NCBI GenBank assembly: GCA_030704615.1
Contig: CM060734.1
Location: 33,248,042 to 33,312,041 of the forward strand
Origin: Takakia lepidozioides
Lineage: Eukaryota > Streptophyta > Takakiopsida > Takakiales > Takakiaceae
Reading direction: 5' to 3'
DNA length: 64,000 bases
Shown: one piece after another, positions 49,680 through 63,310 of the stretch
Layout of the letters: each line of letters begins with the position of its first letter
How positions within the stretch are numbered: the first letter of the stretch is position 1
Program-made: the position numbers and the translations under genes
Notes under the pieces: model-generated
What the model was told of the DNA's origin: nothing
The model's database searches: none
What the model saw: only the letters and a program-made list of their open reading frames with translations

Positions 49680-50170
49680 TATCTTGCTCTGTAAACAACC
49701 TCGATGTCTACTCTTATTGACGAAAACCCATGCACAACAGGTACTATAAACGAAATCCCTCCAAATGAGGACTACTATCCACGAGAACCGAAGTCTCATC
49801 TCAACCAGAACCCAGCTACTATCAAACGAATTCCATGCAAAATGCTGATTACTATCGAAGAGAACCCACACATACCAATGTAGAACGACTACTATCAACG
49901 AAATCCATGCAAATAAAAAATACATCCAATATTCTACGAACGAAAACCCATGCAAATAAGCACTACTGTCGACGAAATCCAAGCAAATAAACACTACGCT
50001 CGACGAAATCCATGCAAATAAACGCTACTATCGACGAAAACCCATCCATACGACCATCCTTGTTGATGAGAACCCATGGAGAACAATTACTATCAACGAA
50101 ATCCATACAAGTGAAGGTTCCTTCCAACGAGAACCCATATAGAACGACTACCATCAGCGGAATCCCTGCA
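49680..50170. repeat. degenerate minisatellite, period about 31 bp
   Basis: The phrase CGACGAAATCCATGCAAATA, with ACTACTATC before it, recurs with variations through the stretch. The best-preserved units are at about 49968-50060, spaced 31 bases apart. The outer units are much more diverged. Open frames here on the minus strand are produced by the repeat and are not taken as genes. Confidence 0.8.
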
Positions 50171-53100
50171 ACCTTGCAGACCCATGCAGGGCCTCAACCA
50201 TGGAAATGGGCATTGGGACACTACGGCTTCAATGACATCACACGCTGCATAGAAGGCCATGTTATATAGACAACATAATTCCATTGAGGCTTGTAGCATG
50301 TGCACAAGAAAAGATGGATTGATTATGTTGAAAAGATTGCTTATATGAACGCATAGATTGTACTTGCAAGAGTGGTGGATTTCATTTGCACCATGAATGC
50401 TGTGGTATGAGTTTGATGAATTATGGAAAACAAATGGCATACAATTGCAAAAGTGCGGTGGAGTCGTTATAGCTTATGAGTTTGAAGTAACTTAATCTGC
50501 TGCAATATACAATCATGCTAGCTGACATGCCGATTAAAATTCCATTAGGAGCTACATTTACATTACAACCAGCACTCATCAACCATGAAGATTTACACAA
50601 GAGAAAGGAACACTTTATTGCCTACAGATCAAGCTCATCAACCCTCAGGCCCAACCCAAACGCTGAGACACTCTACTACTGCCTTCATCAACCCTTCCTC
50701 TACCCTGATCGTTTTCAAAGGGAGAGAGGAACCACTTGCTATCGGAATGTATGTTCTACCCCACAACGTTTCCATACACCAGAGGGGTCGATCAGAACGG
50801 AACCACTTCAATATCTCTCAGGAGCATACTGCATCAGGAACAACCTGATCGGAATGTCGATCAGACTCGGAATTCTGTATTGCGACCGTGATTTGATCAC
50901 CCACACTTACAAGAACAAGAACAAGCGGAATGATCTGGGGTGGTGGAGAGGTGAGTCCCGCCTCTGTGCCCATTGCAACGATCGGTTCCTCTGCTGCCCT
51001 TCTGCTTTCTGCCTCTGGGCTTCCCAAGGGAACAACTTGATCTGCACCTACCTGTTGCCAAGTAGAAAGTTGGGGAGACTCTTCAGACATTTCCGACACA
51101 TATACGGGAACTATTTGATCACCCATAGTGAGGGGTATTATATATGAGCTTATGTGAAATGTATGTATCGGAAGCTCTACGAAAAGACGCTATATAACAG
51201 AAGGATATATACCTGGGGGAAGAATCAGTGGAGAGACACAGGTGCTTCTGCTAATGTATCAGAACACCAAAGGAGCGATGCGAAAAGGCCTAGAGGGATA
51301 TGTAGCTGCACAAACAGGAGTATGGGTCGTTTACACAATGGATTTTACTAATGTCCTCAGCTAATTAATTAGGAAGGAGATGGAGCAAGGAGTACTGGAG
51401 CTGGGATATCTAACTCCACAAACACAGAGCATAGATGGGATGAAACATCTTATAGCCAAGCCAGGAGAGGAAGGCTGAGAGCTGGAAAGAATCCGAAAGA
51501 GAAAACTAGCTTCTTCCTGATATGAAGCAGAGCCTCTGGGGGCCTCTACTCTGTAGTTGAGTGCCTGCTTGCCCAGGAGGCAGTCTGACTGGTGTACCCC
51601 CTGAACACATCAATCATAATTAGCGTGGGTTAGATCGTGGGTGGGTACAACCCGGCCTGCCCTTTCACTCATGCTGACATGTATGCATGCATAGCCATAG
51701 CATGCTTGTGTGTCCAACACGCATACCTGGAGTCCCCCTGCATGATCATTGCTGGTGACCTTCAATTGCAGGTAATAGTTAATCAGCACTATGCTTTTCC
51801 TTTTTCTTTTTTCACAGACAAGAAATTGCCTTGAACATCTAATTGATTACAATAGTTTGTAAGGCCGTTTTTTTTTCTTTTTTTCAATTTTTATCTTTTT
51901 AGTTTGTTTACTATGATTTGTTTATTTCCTGGACGTTAATCCAACTTAAAGTTAACTTCTGTTCAACTTTATGGCCTGCGATAACTATAATCGGTTATTT
52001 GGAAGGTCCCCTTGTATCACCCTGCACACTGATCCATATCCGCCATTGTAGTGAAGACTACACAAGGAGGACAACAATAAGGAGCGAACTAGTGGCTGTG
52101 GAAAGGGAAGGCTGCCACTATATTCTACCAGGACCAATGCTCTTCCAGTACTTCAAATGTCTACTAAGACGGTAGAATGGCAGAAAAGGGTTGCAAATCG
52201 TAACCACCCATATGATCATTTGTAGAGCACATCCTCTTTCCTGTTATCTAACCTTCTTCAGGCAGTAGGTCATACTAGAGTAGTTTGATTTCCTTTTGGT
52301 AATATATCTAGCTCTTTGAGATTTTATTTCTCCTCTTGGGGACAGTTTTACCCATTTGTACAGTCAGCCCATTTTGGTCGTTTCGTAAAAGTATGCGGTG
52401 TGATTTACTTTTTAAATTATTATTACTGCATTCCAGAACCAGAACTTAGATACACCAATGATGATCAGCAGAATATGGTGAATAAAGACCTTGGTTACTA
52501 TTGCAATCCACAACCGGCCAGAAGGAGATGATTAGATGATTGCAGATGCCGCTTCATGAATGTCCCCTGAGGAGCCAAGAAGTTTGCATACTTGATTGTT
52601 AGACTAAGATTACATTCCTCCAGTACCACATGCGGAGATCTACAAGGCCTACGTATAATTTACTTGGATTGGTGAACTTGTCCAAACTAATTAAACCTTT
52701 AGAAAAACGATAGCCCATAATCGTGTGAACTAGTTGATTCACCTCCACCGTGTTACTTTTAGCACTTGAGTAGCTAATTGGTTTGCTAATAATTACCCTT
52801 CTCCATGTGGGCTGTTACGGCCAGCTTCAAGATTAGTACGTCTAGCTAATTTATTTGCTATTAATATTCTGTTGTGCACGACTAATCTTCATTTCCTTTG
52901 CAAGAGTACGTCATGTCTGAAAAAGCACTGTGGGCCCTCATTGCAGCCTTTGCACGTCGAACTGTGTCTGAGATGTGACTTGCCTCCCCCTCCCCTCCTC
53001 TCCCTTGGTTACTATTTATGTCCTCACTTACTATCTTTCACATCTTTGGGAGGAGCTATACATAATCCCCTATCAATGTCCTTGGATGAAACAATATACA

Positions 53101-55758
53101 TATAGACCATTGCTCCCCTGTTCAACCTGAATCTTTCAGAGTATTAAGAAAATGTTCGATTACCTGTTTTGAAATGCCTGGTTGCATTCCTGAGCCTAAT
53201 TAATCATGAGCTGATTTTACACCGTAAGGAGGGGGCTTTCCCTGGAAAATATCCTCATCCAGATATTTCATGGGCGTGACAATCACCAGGCGCATCATGG
53301 CCCAGTGGTTTGGTATCTATGGTAATCCTGTGCATTGACTGTGGTTCTCATGCTCAATCCCCTTTTGATAATTCGTAGGCCTTCTGATCTAGGGTTCAGT
53401 CCCTTATTAGCCTTATGGCTTATAATTGAAAGGAGGTTACAACTTACTATGGTTGAGGTGCGAGTTGCTCTCTCTCTCAAAAGCTGTTATTTTCCCGTCT
53501 CAATGAATTCAAAACATTCATGCCAGAAAAATCTCCTACTGGTCCAAGCTGTATAAATTGAACCCAGAATCTGTAAGCATGGATATCTTGAACCACCACA
53601 TACCATCACACTACTGACCTCTTCAATGAACTAACACTCTACGCACACTCTGATTTCAAATTGTGAACAATGATTGCAACAGGACGACAAAGCACAGAAT
53701 CCAACCACCTCCTCATTCTAGCGGGGAAAGAAAAGAAGACATGCCACTGCAACCTATAGCTGGGCTGCATGGAACACGGCAGCACATGAAATAGATAATG
53801 AAGACTTCGTTTGCTGTGATAGCTGTGTTGCCATACTAGAGCTACAGAGAATTTTTGCCCTGTATACGACCACCCTTGTATTGATATGTACAGGGTATTG
53901 AATATTGAATATTCATACCCATGGAAGGTTTTATATTGAGCATGCCCAAATATGCTTTTCAGAAATCAAATATCTGCCAGATAACAGTTTAAAAGATGGA
54001 AGTTACCAAAAATACAAAATTTCATATCAGGTGGGTACGGTATCTACAGTGTTGATAACCGGACATTATAAACTGGTGTATCTTATCACAGCCTCCCAAT
54101 GCTCTCGGTTTTGAATAGATCAACTTCAAGTGACCCAATCTGAAGTCTCTAGGTTTCTTAGAAGTTAAGAGAACTAAAAGTCCCAAACAAGGTGGCATAG
54201 TAGTAAGATTGGATATGTTGTGCAGCACACATGCGTATGGGGAGTTGAATCCATGAAGACCGCTGGAAGCTATCTTACTAATATTATTGTGTGTCCTCAA
54301 TCTACTAGTTGCTTGTAGATAGAAAAAATAGAAGTGTGATGGTGAGGGACGTAAAGGAGAGCATAGATGCATTTTGCATAGGCAAGCATTTTGGATAGGC
54401 ATGCATGATCAACCACATGCTCTGTTATGTGGTTGAAGGGCTTTGAGAAAGATAGGAAGAGAGAAGGGCAATCTAGTAATAATAATAAAATGATCAAACT
54501 TAGTTCAGATGGTCAAGTCTGGGGTATTTGGAGAATTCTCCATGATTATCAAATCATGCAGCATTCAGTCCGGCCCTCCAGTCAAAGAACTTCAGATTGT
54601 AAAGAGGTTGCCTTCCTTCAACACCATAGGCTCTAAAAGTTATGTAGGCGGAGAAAGTATGGAGCCCTCCCCCCGGGGGCAGTAGCAGTGCTCTCAGTTA
54701 GGCCAGCTACGGCCGGAGGAGTCTTCTCCATCTCTCTCGGCAAGGCCACAGGTCTATGGCAAACAAAGTCTTATGAGTACATTCTCTAGGCAAGGTCACA
54801 AAAGGAGCAATGGTAAGACTCCAATGTATGAGGTTTATGTAGTAAACCCTTTCAAAGAGGAAGGGCAACAACTCTTCTATCTATAAATTAAAGCACTCAT
54901 AAATAAGGACTTCAACCTTTGCTCCTTTTAGACATCATCTAAAGGCCTTTGGTGCATGTCAGCAATAAGGGGACAAGAAGAGGAAGATTAGAAACGAACA
55001 GGGAAGTCTGTGACAATCTATGACCTTACAATCCAATGGTTTTTGCACATACCAAAATTGAACTTCATCCAACGTCATGGGCTTTCACTTTCACAAATCA
55101 AAGTCAAGGGCATGACTAAGACATTACAACTACACCACAGGCTCTATTTCACATGCAGTAGCTATAATACAAAGCTCCATGGTAAACCCTAAGAAGTTAC
55201 ATGTGGGATTTGTCCTCCAACTCCGAGGAAGTTACTAAGAAGTTTTTCATCCTACTTCACAAGTAGGAGCAAATCCTAGAAAACTCCTCATTAAACCTTC
55301 TGAAGCTATTCGTGGGTGTTGTGCTCAATTCCAAGAAAGTTACCCAGAAGTCTTTGATCCAAAACCATGCTTGGTACCTGCAAAACAAAACCTAGCTGTT
55401 GAAGTACCCTAAAGAAAAACCAATAAGGTAGAAGAAGCAATAAAGGTGTAAAAGGTTTTCCACGTCGGAAGTGTTTGTATAAAAACTACAGATCAAACTT
55501 GAAGACACCAGACACCCTAGGCATTTGGTTTACCATTGAAGCAGCTAACCTAGAATTAGCATCGGTAGTGAGTTTTCTTGTTAGAAACTGATCACATGTC
55601 CCAACGAATTGACATTCTATCAATAATTTGTAGCACCTAACATTTCAGTTCAGACCATTACTGCAACAATGGCAAATACTTCCCCACATTTGACCAATTC
55701 TAGACTTAATGAAATCGCGGCAAACAATTAGCATTGCAGTGAGAGTAAAAGAGCTGAC
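50171..55758. other. gene-poor intergenic region, part 2
   Basis: A 210-codon plus-strand frame at 50515-51147 has no recognised motif. Its sequence contains recurrent GGAACAA..TGATC phrases, so it is more likely repeat-derived than a gene. The C-terminal exon of the erlin gene should lie within this stretch on the minus strand but was not identified. Confidence 0.35.
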
Positions 55759-58700
55759 CTTTTCACCAAAAAACATCTTGGAGTTATTTGCAATGGCCTC
55801 AATGAACTTGAGCTCCAAGTACTCCGGCGTCAATTTCAGCTTATTGGCTTCTGCCTCTTTCAAAACCCTTTTACACACCCACATTCATGAGTGATTTAGT
55901 GCTTACATTTCTTCCTCCCAATCATTAATGGTGCAATCACAAACATTGTGTGGCACTTGTGCTCCCTTATGACCTTGTTCTCTATGGTGTCGCTGACAAT
56001 TTACCTTAGCTGCTAGATGTGAAGGACTAACATGAATCCACATGATGCTTTCTTGTGTGATGTCCATGAAATCTCAGGTTTGGTAGGGCTAGTATACCCA
56101 AAAATTAGGCCCACAAGGGCCTTGTTCAGTAAGTGAAATCTTTCTCTGGGTGATAGGGGGAAATGTGGGCCATAGTTAGGTAGGGGATTTCAGAGGTAGG
56201 TAGTGCTGGAATCAGCATCATGTGGACAAAGCATGTTGATTCCAGCACTACCATGGTAATCTTCCACATAGGCCTGTAGGACCTTGTTCAATTACCTCTC
56301 TCTCAACCTTTTCAAGAAAATCATCTTTTCCATTTTTCAACCCTTGCCTCTCTCTTGCTGTCCAAACTAGGCATGGGGTATGTGGTTCTTACCATTCTAC
56401 TGAAACTCATTTGCCTGCAGGGTCCCTCATGGATGTGCTAACATTTCATTCTTACTGTCTCTCTCACACACACAGACCTCTATCCACATTTTTGTACCCA
56501 TTTTGCTTGTTTAGTCCATCTTCAACAGTGGTAATGTCACAAGCTAACCGGAAAACCATGACCAACCTGTAGAAATTTGCGTCAGCCAACGAGCGCTCAC
56601 GAGCATGGAAAATCTCATTTTCAATCTGTTGCTGCTTCTTGCTGCTCTCTTTCTCCATTACCTTTTGCTCCATATATATCTCACTAACTTTTGCATCCTT
56701 TTCAGCGTCTGTTACTGCCCTCTTTTTGAGAGTTTCAGCCTCCTTCTCTGCCACTTTTTGCTTCTCCATAGCTATTAGCACCTGAGACCACTTTCACCCA
56801 CATCAGTAGATGATCCATCAAGCCACTTCACACTAACCAGTATCTTCTGGGATACACCCTACTAAATCATTCAGTGTCAACCTCTCACAGAACAAAAAAA
56901 AAGCAACTCTTAACCATTAAGCATTTGATTTATCAGCGTAAAACAACCCAACGGCTTACCATCTCGTTTCTATTAATAGTAGAAACATATTGAGGGTGTA
57001 GATTCCTACAGTGGTAAGGAGAGTGGTTCAAGTGGATCGTCTGAACTTTGACTACCTTGAAGGCATCAACTCCATAAGGTATTAACCCAATTAGAGCCAG
57101 CCTTCTATATGAGGTTCAGCCTGAGATTGCAATAGTGCTCAGAAAAACGAAGGTAGAGGGCTAGAGGAGCTGTGCCGGAATCAACCTCTAATGTGAGTCA
57201 CATCTATAACCCCCTTGCCAGCTCTAGGAGGGTTCGTATCCTGATTCCATCAACCCTCTACCTTGCCAGAGCTGTGGCACATGCGGCTTTGGTTACATTG
57301 CATGTCAGACTATGGAAAGGATATAGAGATGAGAGAGGACCTTAGTGCGTTCTTCCTCCATGATCTCATAGTTGCGAGCAATCGATGCTGGAATAGTGGG
57401 CTTAGTCACACGCACGCTAATGATCTCAATACCAGGGGCATATCGTGTGCAGTCACGTTGTATAGCCTCCTTCATTTTCTCATCTATCTGCAGCAATATT
57501 AGTGTATTGTCACTTCTAGGAATACTTTGCAAAAATCAAGGACAGAAGAAACTCTGCTCATCCCCAGAACTGAACGGATTTGGCACTCCTTGGTTATACA
57601 CACTATGGGAACTTGCATTGTATGGTGTACAGCTGCACACAAATATTTGATTTTTAAGCTGAAATCAATGAAGAAAAAGATTGCACATACCTACCTGGTC
57701 AAACTTGTCAATATAGACTTCTTGAAGAGAGTGAGCACTGCAAAACTGGTTTATTTCATGATGGATTTTGTCATAGATCCATGTCTTGTCATAGCTTACG
57801 CCAAAATCCAGAATAGTATCATACACATATTCTTTGTTGAGTCTGTTGACCACCTGTGCAAGGCAGCCCCACCAAATCTATATTGAGTTCTTGTTGCAAT
57901 TTATAGGTACTTCATTAGAAGACTCTACAGCTCTAGATATCTGCAGCAACGAGGAGATGGACTTCAAGAGGCCAAGTTTTGGGTGGTAAATGAACGTTTT
58001 CTTCAACCTTGACCTTGAACTAGCTAGTACAAAGAATGTGAAATACCTCAATTTTTTCAAAGTAGATCATTACTCCTCCTTTGGTGCCACATGGAATATC
58101 CTTCACCTGCGCTTCACACCATCAACATATCTCAGCCATCTTTGCTTGTCAAACATATATGACAACAAAATGCACAACTAATCACCTGACGCCATTTACT
58201 TGCCTTGGATCTTTGCAATTTACAAATCAAGCATTACTCCTAAACCCTAAAACCTGAACCCTATAAACTTACTGCTGTGGTGAACTTAAAAATCTGCTGA
58301 AGTCATTATCAGAGGTACAAACATTACCTGGTCAGTTTGAATGGTGACTTGAATCGGCTCATACCGCGTGAGGAATGGAATCATCAAATGGAACCCTGTG
58401 CAAATCAAGGCCCAAGCAGAACATAAGCAAACCTACCAACAGTCTGTGGCTGATTTTTGTACAGACCTACCCCCAATAAATCTCTTTGTTTCTAATTGTG
58501 CACTGAAGGAAGAACACACTGACGGATTAAGCTTTGAAACGCATGTTCGCAGAAGTAGTTCTTAGTTGCCCTTAAGGTATATAAAAAAGACATCCAAACT
58601 AGTGAATGTTGAGAAAGACAAGAACAAACCAGGCCCTGATATTGTCTTCAAGAGAGCTCCACCCCGCCAATAGACCCCAACATGTCCTTCTGGAATCTGA

Positions 58701-60679
58701 TGCAAAATTCCCAAATTTGCGCCTGCAACTGTCACCGGCACCAATATCTACATGCATGGCACCAACCACATCATTCTTGAGCTTCCCTACATGATGATGC
58801 AGACCTCATTACAGTACCTTTGTCCATTCCCCATTGGCGAGTAAAAGGTATGCCCTGTTTTTCTAATGAAGTGATGCTACTGATCTCATCTGCAAAACAC
58901 TGACACATACTTAGTGACGTCAGAGGTAGAGAAAAGACCTTGTCCAGGATGAAGTAGAAAACACCAAACCACATGAGAGATAAGTGCTGAAAAGGTCATC
59001 CTGACGTCCTCCCACATGACAGAGCTATTGGACTTGAGGAATTTCTCTGAAATCTATTCAGGTGGCCCATTTCAGGCACACGGCAAAACTCTCAATCACT
59101 TCCCTGGTAGTGGATGTTGTAGAAGTCACAAATAATACAATTTAACTTTTGCACAACTGTAAAAAACCAGCCACTAAGGCTGATTCTGCTTTTCTGGAAT
59201 CTCCAAGATGATAACATAAGAGTTTCTATTCAGTTAGGGGACCAAAGAGAGTCCATTGATAAAATTTTGCCCAACCAATCCAACAACAGCACTCAAGAGG
59301 TGATGCTTCTAGGAAGTCCTACCAGTGTGATTCCCTATTGGCTAGACAGAATCCTGAAACAAAATTTCTGGCACCATAGCATGTCACCAGGAGCCCTGAA
59401 ATGCCCAACCAAGAAGATCCTGAGGAATGGAAAGGTAAGAAAGTAAGTGATTATAACCAAGACAAAATGATAACCAATTAGCCATACTGGTGAGCAGCAC
59501 CAAATCAGACTTCTCGCCATTGTCCATAAGTGATAAGTTGCTCTCCCCCCACCAAGAATCTTGATGGGAAGTCATTCGAATTTCTCACTAGAAGCTCTAC
59601 CAGACCAAAGAGTAAGAGTGTACTCTGTGTAGGGGTCTAACTTTCTAGAGATAGGGGTCACTGTTCAACCCCTACTGAAAATGACACTAAGTACTCCCAA
59701 AGCCCTGGCCAAAAGCACATCACTGGTATCATTCTTAGGGCATCCTATGCAATGTCCCCTTCCATATTGGCAACAACCAATCAGATGTCACCAGGTTGGC
59801 TTCAACTGAGTAGCTGCCTACAAGGTTTTGACCAACACCCTTAGTAGAGGATCAGCACAAGTATGATCTAGCAAACAACTTGTTGCACAGATAGTATGGC
59901 CTGCCTGAAACCTGGGATCCCTTCCCCCAGCTTTTCCCTCATCATCGTGAGTGTCTCTTGACTATTTGACTTGCAAAAAATGCACTGTCGTTCCACATAC
60001 TTTTCAAGTTGTTAGCCTTCTGTTTCTTACTTGACTCTGCACACCCATATTTGCTATATCATACCCGTTTGTGTATGGCCATACGTCTCAGTCTGCAAAT
60101 ACAACCGAATGGAATGGCACTTTCTTCTGCAATGAAGTACAGTCATACCACTGGCTGTCCAACTGCACTCAGGGGTGCATACACTTGCAACTTAGGTGAG
60201 CATAAGATGTATAAATCAAATTCGAAATATGACCGCCCTCAACTTTCAGGTCAATTTATAAACCATGCTCACCTAAGTATGATCAACCTGTTGACTAAGA
60301 AATAAAGTGCCATCCACAATTCGGTCACAGGGTGTTGATTTGAGGGCCTGGCAATCGACATCATATTAGAAAGCACGATGTTGCTAGTGGGGCAGTAGAT
60401 CTCATCATGTCAACAGATGTGCGTGACACATGCTGTTGTGGCAGCACTGCAGGTTGCACCTATAAGAGAAGATACATAGTGAGGAAATGAAGGAAGACCT
60501 TGACTAGTTTCCTAGAAAACTTAAACCAGGTCTTCCAACAACATGCAAGTAGAGAAGCGAGGACGGGCACTTACCGCCAGAACAACTGCAATGACAGAGG
60601 TAATGGACGACGGCGGAGGCCCCTCAATAGGTCTGCCCGGGCGTGCTTGTGACCCAATCCCCCCTCTGCTCCCATCCAT
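55759..60679 (-). CDS. erlin-like SPFH/prohibitin-domain protein (C-terminal exon not found)
   Basis: Minus-strand exons 60575-60679, 58630-58747, 58328-58395, 58047-58106, 57695-57853, 57341-57487, 56567-56781 and 55759-55867 join in frame to 327 residues. Erlins form large assemblies in the ER membrane and, in animals, recruit ubiquitin-ligase machinery; plant roles are less clear. The N-terminus has a Pro-rich tip and one membrane segment ([11 protein letters not shown] then [13 protein letters not shown]). The SPFH domain follows: [58 protein letters not shown] and [17 protein letters not shown] coiled coil ([20 protein letters not shown]) and [20 protein letters not shown] come next. It stops at FFGEK with donor GTCAGC; homologues continue for roughly 30 or more residues. 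Some donors (GTCCTC, GTCAGC) are weak but the frame supports them. Confidence 0.9.
56199..56252. repeat. 54-nt foldback in an erlin intron
   Basis: GGTAGTGCTGGAATCA (56199-56214) is perfectly inverted at 56237-56252 around a 22-base loop. A second, looser foldback in the next intron upstream, at about 57148-57292, shares GGAATCA and GGTAGAGGG arms. The two may belong to one MITE family. Confidence 0.8.
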
Positions 60680-61244
60680 AGTGCAGCTGTAGATACACTA
60701 AAGTCAGGCAAAGAGCAAGATCGACCAGCCCCACAGCCTGCGCATGGGAGCTTGAGAAGCCACTATCCAAGTGCGAGAAGTAGCTCAGAATCTGAGGTAC
60801 ATCGAAGATGCAGTGAAGGAAGACATGAAAATTGTGATCAAGAAACAGGAAGCAGGCAACAATGGGCAGATTGTGTGGAGTGAGCGGCAATGGAGGCATC
60901 CACCCTAACACTGGCACATATCCCACGCAGGTCTGCCATTGCGTCAGAGCGCAGGATGCGAGAGGGGCCCGGCTTTCCAAGGAGAAGGGTTTATGTTCTT
61001 CGTTTCGCCATATTTCTCAGCCAATATGGCAAAACACGAAATCTCGGTATCCGCTGTTATGAGGTTCTGCTGCTCATGAATAGCCATCCGAATGCACTGG
61101 TTTAGCCAAACAAATAGCACCCAACTCACTTGGCCGGGTCCCACAAGGAACACGCTCCCTGAGACTTCTTGTGTGGTATTTTCAGATGATGACTAGTATG
61201 GATGAGAGCGTGTTTATCCAATCACCTTAGCCCAATGATCCTAT
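60680..61244. other. upstream region of the erlin gene
   Basis: No coding feature recognised. It should hold the erlin promoter on the minus strand. Confidence 0.35.
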
Positions 61245-61400
61245 TATTTATTATTTATTATTTTACTTTAGGGACAGAGCCTGCGGCTTTATTTGGGATT
61301 ATTTGTCGGAATTGTTTTTTAAAGACAGGCCGGAGGCCCTGGAAATGCATTGAAAGGGCATGGAAGAAATAACCATGCCGGGCGTGAAGGATTACAGCAG
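61245..61400 (-). mobile_element. probable LINE 3' end with AT-rich tail
   Basis: Read on the minus strand, GGCCTCCGGCCTGTCTTTAA and AAATAAAGCCGCAGGCTCTG are followed by a TAATAAATAATAAATAAT tail. This layout (conserved 3' UTR ending in a short-period AT tail) is typical of LINE 3' ends. No coding part is attached. Confidence 0.45.
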
Positions 61401-61729
61401 GGATACTACCCCCTCACCAAGAGAACAAGAAGAAACCAAAGAAAGAACAAAGCCGGAAAGGGAAAGAAAATGAAGGTTGGAATTAGTTTCAATACATGTT
61501 ATTAATCTATATGATTTTATCATGATAGTATACCATATAGTATATATGAATTTTTCTTTCTTTTTTGAAACCATTGTTATCTTGGTTCCCATGAAAAACA
61601 TGGGGGATTAATTGAATTGGTAATCAGGTTGTGATCTTCTTGCACAAAAAGGACAAATTAGAAGCGTTGACCAATAGTTCTAAAATATTACTATTGCTCA
61701 TCTTGTCTTTATTTTATCTCAGCCTACAT

Positions 61730-61765
61730 TCAAGAAATAAAGATAAAGATAAAGATTCTTTAACG
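61730..61765 (+). repeat. (ATAAAG)n tract
   Basis: ATAAAGATAAAGATAAAG followed by ATTCTT, the same phrase as on the minus strand at 18096-18116. Confidence 0.7.
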
Positions 61766-62832
61766 GCCAGTGAATTTAATTCGAAGAAAAAGTGCCTAAT
61801 TTAGGAAATCGTCTTCAAAGAGTGCCTATTTTTCAAAAATTTCTCCAAAAGTGTCTAATGGTATAAAACTTGAATTTAAAATAGAAAAAATCTAAAATGA
61901 AAAAAAATCTAAAAATGATACCCAGTTTTTTTCTACTTCATACTATTTGATGTTTTGCCTCGTATCCGGCCTCAGGCTCTCCTTCGGATTCTGGACTATC
62001 ATTGAGAATAGGGAAATTCTTCGTCTTCAATATACAGATTTGTCAAACATCTACTCATGCTATCAACTACACTGAGATCGAGATAGATTATATCTGGAAT
62101 ATCTTCCATAACAAGATCCATTTGCAAGATATCATCAGAGGTGGCGAACAAGTCACTTGCAAAGTTAGCTCACATAGTCTCTCCTTGAAACATATGTTCA
62201 AATGCACATAGAATGTACATTGTTCTTAACCGGACACAATCATCTATGTATGACATCCAACATGACACCAAGCCTTCCACAACCAAAGAGCTACCCACTC
62301 ACGCATCTTGGATACATGTGTGATCATCTTCACCTCCGCAGCTGGACACCTGCCTCAGCTAATTGTCTCTGAATTTCCAAAGCAGACCACTTTATTGAAT
62401 TGCTCTGCAAATGAACATTTCAAATGTCGTTGTAATATCACATCAGCATGTTGTAGTTTAGACGTGCAATTAGTATGGATAAATAACACATATATATTTG
62501 GGTGGCTTTCTCGCATGTATGAACTTTGTTGACCTATGCACGCTCGAATAATCCATCAACCAATATCATTTTCTGAGAAGTAGGCAATCCCAGGAGTGTC
62601 TTTTCTTTGACCAAATAAGATACAAGAGTTGTCTCCACAAATTCTTTTTATATGTGGATAAGTCTATTACGGATGGCTTGAAGAATTTGCTCCTTGGTAT
62701 GAGAGCTGTTGGGAGGTTGTTGGTTAGTGTTTAAATATAGTGTTAGTACAGTCTGTCAATATTGGATATTTAAAGACAAAAACAACTGAGGACTTTGGTA
62801 ATCTGTTACATGCAACAGCTTTAAAGATCAGT

Positions 62833-63310
62833 CTGAAGTGGATTAAGAGATATATGCACCACGAGCTTGAGTGGAGCTATTGACGTTCAAGCACTGCACA
62901 TGGAAAAAGTTTGTTTGATTGGGAGAAGCAGGGTACGACAATGACATATTGTGTAACATATCTTGTTGTCATGTATGCTATTCCAGCAAGTCTTGTTGTT
63001 GAAACATAGATCAAACTGATATCTATTTAGTTCCGATGGCTGGAGAACGAACATGGGAAAAACATTATAGGAAGGATGTGGTTGGGGTAAAGGATATCAA
63101 AAGAGTTGTTACAATTTGTGTTTCATCTTCTGCTGCTGGCAATTTATTGCCTTTTCATGTGGTCTTACAGGCAAGACAAAAAGGTCTTTGTCTCATGGCA
63201 TTGAGGCTCGGCGCATTGAGACTTGTGGATTTCGCTGGATAATGTATCCAAATCACTAGTCTAATGTGGTCTGTGCTAATTATCAGTCTTCCAAAAGTGA
63301 TGGTGCTTTA
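62833..63310 (+). mobile_element. pogo-like (Tc1/mariner superfamily) transposase relic
   Basis: Three frames together give the order of a pogo-type DDE_1 transposase. They read KWIKRYMHHELEW and LFDWEKQG near 62833-62935, then NIDQTDIYLVPMAGERTWEK and VTICVSSSAAGNLLPFHVVL (63003-63170), then CGFRWIMYPNHWSN near 63224-63262. NIDQT carries the first catalytic aspartate. In-frame stops (TGA near 62881, TAG near 63007) and at least two frameshifts show the copy is dead. The helix-turn-helix part and terminal inverted repeats were not found. Confidence 0.75.

Noticed and set aside
49650-49994. Minus-strand open frame as a repeat protein
   Set aside because: It is produced by the roughly 31-bp minisatellite; the repetition is in the DNA and decays outward.
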